The position numbers were made by a program, and so were the translations under genes. From the IMG/VR virus record IMGVR_UViG_3300032236_001416, positions 1 through 64,000 of that record: DNA of 64,000 nt; one strand, 5' to 3'. Positions 7,787 through 17,900 of the stretch are shown piece by piece (position 1 is the first letter of the stretch; every line of letters starts with the position of its first letter). Below the pieces are notes generated by a model that was not told where the DNA came from, did no database searches, and was given only the letters and a program-made list of their open reading frames with translations. The stretch is from a virus.

Positions 7787-8430
7787 GTTCGTGTAAATAA
7801 TATATCCATTTGTAAAAGAGATTCGGTGTTATCATATACATAACTCATAATATCTTGTATTGCATATCCTTTGAGTCTCATGTATTCTATGATATCACCA
7901 ACGAGTGGTGCTCCAACATTGTATTGTTTGACGGACGTTTCTAGTACAAAATATTTTGGTTGAAATGTTTTAATAAAGTTTTCTCCACCTTTTAAAATTT
8001 CCAACTCAGCACCTTGTGTATCCATTTTAACCATGCCTGAGTTTTTCCAATTACCACGAAAATTAATACGTTTCATTAAATCATCCAATGTTGTTGTTCT
8101 TTTTTTAACAACCAATGGATTGGTATAATAACTTGTTAACTCACGGTACATTGAACTTCCGGTTGTAATTGAATTTTCACCTAATGTAAAGAATTCAACT
8201 TCTTGATTTGCTTTAGATGATAATAAAGCTATGGTAGCATCTGGTTGTAAATAAGGTAATTGTCTTTCGTCAGCTTCAATTTGCCAAACTTTTACTTGCG
8301 GCCATAAGTTTCTAACCATTCTAGTGAAATCACCTCTATAGGCACCAATATCTAAAAGATTACTGATGTTCACGTTGTTGGCTTGCAACACCGCCATTCT
8401 ATATTGAAAACGATCCATTATCCGATCCAC
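7783..8430 (-). CDS. FkbM-family SAM-dependent methyltransferase
   Basis: A 215-residue protein with the SAM-binding motif LLDIGAYRGDFTRMV near residue 26, the acidic QIEAD strand end, a VVKKRTTTLDDLM segment and the GMVKMDTQGAELEILKGG block characteristic of FkbM methyltransferases. These enzymes O-methylate sugars or related hydroxyls. It overlaps the sulfotransferase gene by 13 bases and the GT4 gene by four, so it is part of one operon. Likely role: methyl capping of a glycan. The acceptor is unknown. Confidence 0.85.
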   Translation of the reverse strand: MDRIMDRFQYRMAVLQANNVNISNLLDIGAYRGDFTRMVRNLWPQVKVWQIEADERQLPYLQPDATIALLSSKANQEVEFFTLGENSITTGSSMYRELTSYYTNPLVVKKRTTTLDDLMKRINFRGNWKNSGMVKMDTQGAELEILKGGENFIKTFQPKYFVLETSVKQYNVGAPLVGDIIEYMRLKGYAIQDIMSYVYDNTESLLQMDILFTRT

Positions 8431-9242
8431 TTAACCTGGCGTTTCATGTGTTCAAAGTTTTTCTTCCAGAATGATTGGTCAGCATACATTTTCCATAAAT
8501 CTTCTGGCAAAATTGGCTTACGATTAACTGGTTGAACTTTCTTTTTAACTTCATGTAAACCGTGCATACCAAGTCTATCATCAAAAGCCACAAATTCTTT
8601 ATCATAACTTTCTGTTACATTATCGAAATCGTGGTTGAAATATGGTTCACCTAAAAATTGATACAACTGTCTAATTGACGATTCTGGATTTTTAGTAAGT
8701 GCATCATAATCTATAACACAAACCATATCTTTTTCATTTGAATATATTGCTTGTTTAGTACATGCCAAAGGTGCATTAACAAAACCACCAATATTCATAA
8801 CTGTGTGTGTTCTTTCGTATACCGAAATCATATCTTGTCCACCATACACACCTTTAAGTGTTAGTGGATTCTTTTCATTGATTCGTTCAATCGAATCTAA
8901 AATCCAAGGTATGTCTCTGACACAAAGAATAATTTTAGAATTTGGCCAAATGTTTCTTACCATAGGAGTATGTGCTGCCCATCCACGGTTTGTGTTAAAA
9001 CAAACTTCATTTGCGTTAGAATAATATGATTGAAACATACCAGCAATAATTTCTCTACGTTTTTCAATCGTAATAAATTCTTCCATTCCTACCGCATTCT
9101 GTACAGTTTGAATAACTCCTCTTGCCATGTCTAACATAGGATCGGTCATTGATGCTGTAAATCTTGGATTTTGTCTAAGAATTGAAGATAACAGAGTTGA
9201 ACCAGCTCTTGGCAATCCGGAAATAAAGTGCATTTTTTTCAT
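8418..9242 (-). CDS. Sulfotransferase family protein
   Basis: A 274-residue protein starting with the 5'-phosphosulfate-binding loop FISGLPRAGSTLLSSIL (residues 6-22), a hallmark of PAPS-dependent sulfotransferases. A second block, NSKIILCVRDIPWILDSIERI, matches the 3'-phosphate-binding region with its Arg, and VCVIDYDALTKNPESSIRQLYQFLG follows, as usual in the family. It should transfer sulfate from PAPS to a hydroxyl of a glycan or protein. The same cassette encodes an APS-kinase-like protein that could supply PAPS. It starts two bases after the carbamoyltransferase stop. Confidence 0.83.
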   Translation of the reverse strand: MKKMHFISGLPRAGSTLLSSILRQNPRFTASMTDPMLDMARGVIQTVQNAVGMEEFITIEKRREIIAGMFQSYYSNANEVCFNTNRGWAAHTPMVRNIWPNSKIILCVRDIPWILDSIERINEKNPLTLKGVYGGQDMISVYERTHTVMNIGGFVNAPLACTKQAIYSNEKDMVCVIDYDALTKNPESSIRQLYQFLGEPYFNHDFDNVTESYDKEFVAFDDRLGMHGLHEVKKKVQPVNRKPILPEDLWKMYADQSFWKKNFEHMKRQVKWIG

Positions 9243-9243
9243 A

Positions 9244-10941
9244 TTATTCTTTCACAATTAATTTTTTGATATCAGGAAGGTACAGATAATTAATATCTGA
9301 ATTTAAAATAGTATTCAAAGCGTCTTCAATTGTTTCTACCAAAGGTTCACCAGCAAGGTTGAAACTTGTATTGAACAATATTGGTACTCCAGTTTTTTCA
9401 TTGAATGCTTTAATCAAATCATAATAATTTTTATTTTGTTTTGGTGTTACTGTTTGTATACGACATGTACCATCAACGTGAGTTATAGCTGGAATTTCAC
9501 CGAGTTTTTCAAACTTAACATTAATAGCATACATCATATATGGTGTTTCTTTTAAACCACGCATTTCAAACCAAGTGTCGGCATGTTCGGCCATCATAGA
9601 ACCAGCAAAAGGTCTAAACCATTCACGACCTTTAACTAGATTAACTATTTCTTTACCATCTTGATTTCGTGGGTCAAATAAAATTGAACGATTACCTAAT
9701 GCTCTTGGTCCACCTTCAGCACGACCTTGGAACATAGCAACAATGTTTTGATTAACAATCAAATCTGCCACAAAAGCAGGTGTTGTATTGTGCATTTTTA
9801 ATTTTGTTTTCTTAATCAATTCTTCCAAGTGACCATACTTTGGTGGAAAACTTAGATACAATGTATTAAGTTTATTAATTTCAGTTGATTCACTATGAGA
9901 ATACCAAGCCAATAATGCCAAACCAATTGCTGTACCACCATCATGTGATGCTGGGTCAACATAAATGTTTAAATCTGGAAATCTTTCTTTGTAATAATAA
10001 TTAGCAACACAGTTTAATCCATAACCACCAGCAATAACAACATTTGTTTCGCCTGTTAAATCAACTGCTTTTTGAATTAAGTTGCCCAACATAGTTTGTG
10101 ATTCATCTTGGATTTTCCATGCCAAGTTTTTATCAACATCAGACACTTGCGTAAAATCTTTATGCCAAACTTCAGGTTCTAAGGTTCGTTTTAAATATGG
10201 AAATCTATTTTCATCTATCATTGCACCAGCAGGATACATTGGTATCAATAAATTTTTATTACCTTTTCCTTCAATAAAGAAGTCTGGTATATTATCATCT
10301 GGTTCGCCATAAGGTGCAAGACCCATAGTTTTACCAGCTTCAATGAATCCAAAACCAAGATAATGTGATACTGCTTCATATGCTTTGGTGATGGTAACTG
10401 TATTATCAAACTCTTGTATACCATTATTATAATAGAAAGCATTACCATCTGCATATCGTTTGTAAAGTGGTTCAAATTCTGTAGGATAACCACATTTAAT
10501 AATTGATTCAGTTTCGAATCCTGCTACACCTTGTTGTGAATTTTCTTCTCCAATCATCGCCTGGTGAACGGAACCAGCACCGTCAGCAATGACAGCAACA
10601 GCTGTTTCGAAACCAGAATTGTAGAATGCACCAGCGGCATGTCCCATATGGTGTTGATGACCCATATTGGTAACTTTAACTTGTGGATTGTATTTGCGAA
10701 CAAGAGCTGTGTAAGCATCTTCGCCTGTCCATGGTAATGTAGCAAGTTCTGGACTTGTACCACCAATAACTAATTCGTCTATTTTATATTCTTCAAGTAT
10801 TTTAATCATACCACGAAACGGATTGCCATCATATTTCAACCGAGACAATCTTTCTTCTTCACAGTAATAGATTATTTTACCGTCAGATATCAGAGCAACT
10901 GAACCGTTATGTCCAGGATTTATAGCCATAATATTATACAT
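9244..10941 (-). CDS. Carbamoyltransferase (NodU/CmcH/TobZ family)
   Basis: A 565-residue protein of typical family length. The N-terminal Kae1-like domain has NPGHNGSVALISDG, the conserved HHMGH metal-binding motif at residues 97-101 and IADGAGS. The C-terminal YrdC-like region carries GRAEGGPRALGNRSI and EWFRPFAGSMM. Such enzymes carbamoylate sugar or polyketide hydroxyls using carbamoyl phosphate and ATP. Here the acceptor is likely to be a sugar made or transferred by the surrounding cassette. It is two bases from the upstream GT9 gene. Product confident; acceptor inferred. Confidence 0.9.
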   Translation of the reverse strand: MYNIMAINPGHNGSVALISDGKIIYYCEEERLSRLKYDGNPFRGMIKILEEYKIDELVIGGTSPELATLPWTGEDAYTALVRKYNPQVKVTNMGHQHHMGHAAGAFYNSGFETAVAVIADGAGSVHQAMIGEENSQQGVAGFETESIIKCGYPTEFEPLYKRYADGNAFYYNNGIQEFDNTVTITKAYEAVSHYLGFGFIEAGKTMGLAPYGEPDDNIPDFFIEGKGNKNLLIPMYPAGAMIDENRFPYLKRTLEPEVWHKDFTQVSDVDKNLAWKIQDESQTMLGNLIQKAVDLTGETNVVIAGGYGLNCVANYYYKERFPDLNIYVDPASHDGGTAIGLALLAWYSHSESTEINKLNTLYLSFPPKYGHLEELIKKTKLKMHNTTPAFVADLIVNQNIVAMFQGRAEGGPRALGNRSILFDPRNQDGKEIVNLVKGREWFRPFAGSMMAEHADTWFEMRGLKETPYMMYAINVKFEKLGEIPAITHVDGTCRIQTVTPKQNKNYYDLIKAFNEKTGVPILFNTSFNLAGEPLVETIEDALNTILNSDINYLYLPDIKKLIVKE

Positions 10942-10943
10942 AA

Positions 10944-11882
10944 TTACCTTTTTTCTATATCAGCCACAATCGAATCAAATATTTCTTTAACTTCTGTTTC
11001 AGAGAAGTCCATTAGTGATTCATTCATCCTGTCTGCCATTACCGAATCTAATCCAGTAATACGAATAGGAGAATACTTCTTCACACCTTCTTTTTCCAAA
11101 ACTTGAAAATAATCAGGATATGAAGTATTTATAGGGAACGTGGAACCATATATTACAGTACCTTTAGTGCCTACAGCTCTTGCCATATGTTGACCAACAG
11201 AATCAACACCGACAAAATAATCGGCAGCTTCAATTAAAGAAGCCCACATACGTAAATCGGCGTTTGGTACTTTAATTGATAAAGTATCTTCTGGTATATT
11301 TAAATGTTGTTCACCAAAAAATATAACATTATATCTAGCGGCCAGTTTTTTTGTTAAGGACATGAATCCTTTTACACTTAAACTTCTAGTGGTTGTATCA
11401 AGTACATCTTTATTGTTTTGTGTAGGTTGTGCACCAGAACCAAAAGGTTGAAATATAATTGTTTTGGATTTTTTGCCAGCAGCTTTGGCTTCTTCGATTG
11501 TATTTTTAGCCCATAGTTTTTCACTCTTATTGAAAAACATTACAGGTGGACCTAAATCTGAATGGTCTTTTGTGTGATTGATTTCTTCATCAAAAGCTTC
11601 CGCAAGAGAAAGTTTTTGTAGGAAATACCCAGGATTTCGGTATGGTTCTGGTGAATGTATTACATCTGCTTTAGATATAACATTATCAAAAATACCTTTT
11701 GTATCTAAACTGAATACTCGGTCTTGCAGTTCTGGAATACTCCACAACAATGAATCCCAAGCCGGTATTAAAATGTTCCAATCAGAATTTGGATTTAATC
11801 TTGCAAATTTAAGTAGTGCCGGTATGGCTGCAATGATTCTACCGGCACCACCATCAATGTAAAATATTTCTTTCATATTCAA
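10944..11882 (-). CDS. GT9 (heptosyltransferase-like) glycosyltransferase
   Basis: A 312-residue protein. It opens IFYIDGGAGRIIAAIPALLKF, which corresponds to the N-terminal glycine loop of ADP-heptose:LPS heptosyltransferases. Near the C-terminus it has YFVGVDSVGQHMARAVGTKG followed by YGSTFP, matching the family signature for nucleotide-sugar binding. It is the promoter-proximal gene of the ten-gene cassette. The first two Met codons are three codons apart (MNMK); either could be used, and a GAAAGTG element lies just upstream. Donor and acceptor cannot be told. Confidence 0.75.
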   Translation of the reverse strand: MNMKEIFYIDGGAGRIIAAIPALLKFARLNPNSDWNILIPAWDSLLWSIPELQDRVFSLDTKGIFDNVISKADVIHSPEPYRNPGYFLQKLSLAEAFDEEINHTKDHSDLGPPVMFFNKSEKLWAKNTIEEAKAAGKKSKTIIFQPFGSGAQPTQNNKDVLDTTTRSLSVKGFMSLTKKLAARYNVIFFGEQHLNIPEDTLSIKVPNADLRMWASLIEAADYFVGVDSVGQHMARAVGTKGTVIYGSTFPINTSYPDYFQVLEKEGVKKYSPIRITGLDSVMADRMNESLMDFSETEVKEIFDSIVADIEKR

Positions 11883-11900
11883 ATCACTTTCAACTAAAAA

Positions 11901-11918
11901 TTATATAACATTATATAG
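11901..11918 (-). promoter_or_regulatory. Candidate promoter for the glycan cassette
   Basis: The 46-base gap between the giant fibre gene and the GT9 gene holds two copies of TTATATAA/TATATAAT on the minus strand, close to a bacterial -10 box, 19-36 bases before the GT9 ATG. I see no clear -35 box. It could be a middle or sigma70-type promoter. Confidence 0.3.
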
Positions 11919-11928
11919 GTCACTTTTT

Positions 11929-14900
11929 TTACGCTATTTTACCCTCAATTATTCCAACTCTTGTTGCCAAGTCCGTAAATTTCTCTTCCAATTCTTGTAA
12001 AGCTTTTACGATAATTGGTAATATTTTACCTGGTGCAGCCTCAAGCCTATCAGGATTATCTTTCAGTACTATGTCTGCGAATCCTATATTATATTTTTCC
12101 GAAACTGCATCAAGCTCCTGAGCAATAAAACCAAGTTCTTGTTGGCCAATTTTTCCACCATCTCGCATGTTCCATGTGAATTTTACAGGTCGTAAATCTT
12201 TAATGAATTCCAAACCAACTGGTATGCCTTGAATATTTGTTTTATCACGGCAGTCAGACAATGCTGTAATAGTAGTTACTTGACCACGAATTACTGTAAT
12301 TTGATTATTACCTAATGTAACTGAATTACATGATGTTATGGTTGAAGGAACTGCTTTATATCCCAAGAATGAATTATTACAACCTGTAGTTAATGTATAT
12401 CCTGCGGCGTATCCTATAGCAGTATTTTGAAATACATTTGCACATGCTAATGCTTTATATCCAACCGCTACACCGCTTCTACCTGTAGTATTAGCACACA
12501 TTGCTCTCATTCCTATAGCAGTATTCTTATTGCCAGTTGTTTGAGCCTGTGCAGCTGCATAACCTATAAGAACATTGTTACCAGAATACATAGTAGGACT
12601 AGTTGCAGCACCATGACCAATAATTACATTTTTATAACTAGCACCAGCAGTACCACCAGCACCTGATCCGCCTCCTTGACCTGCGTTATAACCCATCATA
12701 ATATTATTACAACCGGTACATATACATCTGCCTGCATTAGGTCCTATAAAAATATTTCTATAATTTTTTGTAGCATATGCACCAGCATACTTACCAATTG
12801 CAATATTATTACAACCGGTAGTTAAAGTATTCATCGCACATCTACCGAAAATAATATTATCGTTACCGGCCATACCACCGGTAGCATTACCAAATCCGGC
12901 TTTATAACCAATAGCAATGTTATATTTACTATTAACAATACATTTAGCTGCGTACTTACCAATCATAATATTAGTACAACCATTACATATATTATATCCT
13001 GCACCATATCCTATAGCAATATTATCATTTGCACTTTTTGCCAATTGCATTGTTGCAGAACCAAGAGCAGTATTATTAAAACCTCCAAAATTACCGTTTC
13101 CTGAATTTTGACCTCTCAGTGACCTGTAACCTATTGCAATGTTATTAAATCCAGTAGTCGCATACTTAGCAGCATAGAATCCCATAAATGTGTTTCTATA
13201 TCCAGTTGTCAGACAACAACCTGCCATTGATCCCACTACAGTATTTCTACATCCAGTAGTTCCATAGTACATAGCACCACAACCTATTGCTACGTTAAAT
13301 GCACCTGTCGTAAGTCTTGTTGCAGCACCTGCACCAACAACAGTATTACCACCCAATATTACCTTACATAATGCTCTGAATCCCAAAGCCGTGTTATAAT
13401 TAGCAGTAGTTTGACTGAATAAACTTCTAACACCAACAGCAGTATTACCACATCCAGTTGTTTGAGCCTGTAAAGCATATCCACCTATAGCAACACCACA
13501 TGTACCTGTAGAAGTTGCATTGAATGCTTTTTTACCAACTGCTGTGTTATAGTTTGTAGTTGTTGTACGACCATATACAGTACCAAGTGCAGTTGGTGTA
13601 GCAGCAGTACCGCCACCGCCACCACCAACTGCTGTACCGTTAACAGTTAATACACCAGCACCGGTAACTTTTAAGCAATTAGTACCTGCTTGAAGAAAAA
13701 TTGTGTTGGTCAAACCTGCTGTACCAGCATAACTTCCGATAATCGTATTATTGCTACCAGTAACTAAACATCCTGCACATGCACCAATCGCTATATTACC
13801 ACTTCCACAAACAACTCTTAATGCACCATAACCCATTGCAATATTACAACCACCAGATACATTCAAACACATTGCGGCTAGACCCATAGCAATGTTTTGA
13901 TAACCATTGGTATTAAAGAGTAAAGCAGTAGAGCCAATAGCAATATTTTGACCACCAACTGTATTGCAATATAATGCTTGAGGACCAATTGCTAAATTGT
14001 TATTACCAGTTGTATTTTTAAGTAAAGCACATCTTCCCAAAGCAACATTACTTTGACCGAATGTTAAAGAACAAGCAGCACCAAGACCAATCGCAATATT
14101 ATCCTGACCACTAGTTGCAGTTTTTAATGCACAATCTCCAGCAGCAAAATTATTAACTCCAACAGTAATACCGTATCCTGCACATCGTCCAAAACCAACA
14201 TTATGTGAACCAGTTGATATGTTACGCAAAGCAGCTAAACCTATAGCGGTGTTATATGTACCAGTTGCATTAGTACCACTAGCGGGGCCAAACATTGCAC
14301 TTGATCCAATAGCCACATTAAATTTACCGCCCAGCATACATGTTCCGGCACCACCACCAATAAATACGTTTCTACAACCAGTTGTTAGATATATTCCGGC
14401 ATTCGAACCAATGCCAATATTATAACCACCGGTTGTAGTACGTTGCAATGCATATTTACCTATACCAATGCTACCACCGGCTGTTGTAGCACAACTTAAC
14501 GCACAGAATCCTACAGCAACATTATTGATACCATAAGTTAGTGTGGTTAATGCTTGATTACCAACAGCAACGTTATTTGTACCTGTAGTAAGTGCAAGTC
14601 CCGATTTATATCCAATAGCAGTATTACAACCACTAGTAACAGTTGCATTACCAGCACAATGACCAATAAAAGTGTTATTAAGTGCAGATGTTGTACGACC
14701 ATATACTATACCCGCTGCGGTCGGTGTAGCAGCAGTACCGCCACCACCACCAACTGCTGAACCATTAATAGTTAAGCATCCGGCTCCACATACTCTTAAG
14801 CAATTAGTACCTGCCTTAATAAAAATTACACAAGATATACCAGATGTTCCTTGATAGTCACCAATAATTGTATTCTGAACACCAGTTGTAATAGCAAGAC

Positions 14901-17900
14901 CAGCTGCACAACCTATAGCAATGTTATTACAACTAGTTGTTACCCTTCTGAGGGCTTGATAACCTATACCAATGTTATATTTTGCTGGCTGAGTAACATT
15001 ATAAAGTGCTGTAGGACCTATACCAATATTTCTGACACCACCATCACATTGCTTCAATGCAGCTTGACCAATAGCAATATTATTTGCACCTGTTGTATTG
15101 TACTTTAATGCATTTTGACCAAGCACAATGTTATAATTACCAGATGTGTTACAAGCTCCTGCATATCTACCAAGGGCTATGTTATATTTACCGGCTGTAT
15201 TAAACGATAATGTTTTAAAACCAACAGCAATGTTGTGGCAACCTGTATTATTTGCTGGAGTTGCTGAACCCTGTAATGCTTGAGCACCAAGAGAAATATT
15301 ATAAGTGCCGCCATTCATACATTGTCCAGAATTTGAACCAATAGCAATGTTCCTACATCCTGTACAATTGAAATAACCTGCCACATTACCTATTGCAACG
15401 TTAACTGAACCGGTTGAATTCCAAAATCCTGCACCTCTACCTATTGCAACGTTGAAACTTCCTAATGTATTGTTACATAATGCTGTGTCACCCATAGCAA
15501 CGTTAGAGGACCCAACAGTCGTTCCATTTCCAGCAGCGTTTCCTACGAACACATTATAATTACCGGTAGTTACTGATTTACCAGTATATTTTCCCATAAA
15601 AGTATTACCAAGACCACTTGTAATATTATAACCTGAGCATGGACCGATAGCGACATTACAAGAACCATCTGCAACTTTAGCCATAGCATTCTGACCAATA
15701 GCAATATTTTTTTGACCTGTTGTATTAGTACCTGAAGTAGGACCAAACATTGCTGAAGGTCCTATAGCAACATTATATGTGCTACCGACTTGACAACTTC
15801 CAGCATTAATACCAATGAATACGTTCCTACAACCAGTTGTCTGATAAGTTCCGACATTATTTCCTATACCAACACTATAACCACCAGTTGTAGTACGTTG
15901 TAAAGCATATTTACCGATACCTACGTTACCACCAGCAGTTGTAGCACATAGAAGTGCTTGTTTACCGATTGCTACACTATTAATACCTACAGTTAAAGCT
16001 GCAGACGCACCACAACCAATAGCAACATTATAAGAACCAGTCGTTAAAGCAAACCCAGAACCACGTCCAATAGTAACATTGGCTGAACCAGTCACAGTTG
16101 TGTTACCTGCAGATTTACCAACTGCCACATTATACAATGTAGTTGATGTGCGGCCATAAACTGTACCAAGTGCTGATGGAGTAGCAGCAGAACCACCACC
16201 AACAGATGCGCCGTTAACTGTTAATACACCAGCACCGGTAACTCTTAAACAATTAGTACCTGCTTGAAGAAAAATTGTGTTGGTCAAACCTGCTGTACCA
16301 GCATATGGTCCAATAATTGTATTACATTGACCTGTTGTGATAGCACATCCAGCATAACGACCTACAGCAGTATTATAAGTACCGCTAACATTATTATAAA
16401 GTGCTTTAAAACCTAATGCAATATTGTGTTTAGCGAGAGTAGCACTTGATAATGTACTTACACCAATACCAATATTGTAACCTCTTTGCATACCACCAGT
16501 AGCTGCACCTCGCATTGCATTATAACCAAGTCCTATGTTACCATATCCTGATGTTATATATTTTCCAGCATTATTTCCAACTAAAGTGTTCTTATCACAT
16601 GATGTCAAACAACAACCTGCTGCGAGACCTATTGCAGTATTGAATCGTCCAACAGTTAATTTATATAATGCACCGCCGCCTACTGCAACGTTAGAAAGAC
16701 CTGTAGTTGTTGACTTTAATGCATAATGACCTAAAGCAGTATTGTTACTTGTGCCATTACTTTGTAATAATGCACGACAACCAATAGCAATATTTAAAGT
16801 ACCAGTATTATTACAATACATGGCCTGTTGACCTATTGCAATATTTTGTGTACCACCTTGCATATTTTTCATTGCTGTGCCACCGATTGCAATGTTATTA
16901 CAACCTGTTAACATAGCATATAATGCACTACAACCAATAGCAATGTTTAAACTACCAGTGGTAGTACATTTTAATGCAGTAAAACCTACACCAATATTAT
17001 ATGTTCCAATTGTATTACATCTGAGTACGTTTGTTCCAACGGCAACGTTGTTGCTTCCTGTTGTATTACTTCTTAATGCATAATAACCACCAATAGCAAC
17101 GTTACCGTTACCTGAAGTGTTTAAATATAATGACTTACCGCCAATAGCAACATTACAGGCGCCTGTAGTATTTGTAGCTAATGAATTACCACCAATTGCG
17201 ATATTCTGTGTACCGCTACTAGAACACAACGCAAATACACCAATACCAATTTCTCCCGAATGCGTCAGTCCTTTTGCTAATGCACCTGCACCTATACCGA
17301 TATTCGCATTACCTGTTGTATGTGAACACATAGCCTGTGCACCAATACCAATATTACAACCTGCTATTGTAGCAGTCGCTAGTGCTTGACAACCTATACC
17401 TACATTTAAATTACCTGTAGTAAGACCAACACCACTATTGTAACCAACAAGAACGTTAAAACTACCTGTTTGTGTTGCATTACCCGCACAACGGCCAATT
17501 TGAGTATTTTGATTTGCGCTAGTTGTACGACCGTATACTGTACCAAGTGCTGTTGGTGTTGCTTGTGATGCACCTGCAATTGTTGTACCATTAACAGTTA
17601 ATGTACCACCTGATACTTTTAGACATTGAGTACCTGCTTTAACAAAAATTGTATTAGTTAAACCTGCTGAACCAGCATAGTCACCGATAATTGTATTACT
17701 TCCACCAGTTGTAATAGCACAACCAGAACACATACCAATCGCAATATTATATTGACCTGCTCCTGTTGCGTTTGTTAATGAAAATTGACCAATACCAATT
17801 TGGCGGAATCCTAAATTTTGTTTTAAGGAATATTGACCAAGACCAATATTATAACCACCAACTCTGTTACAATAACCAGATTGTTTACCAATATTAATAT

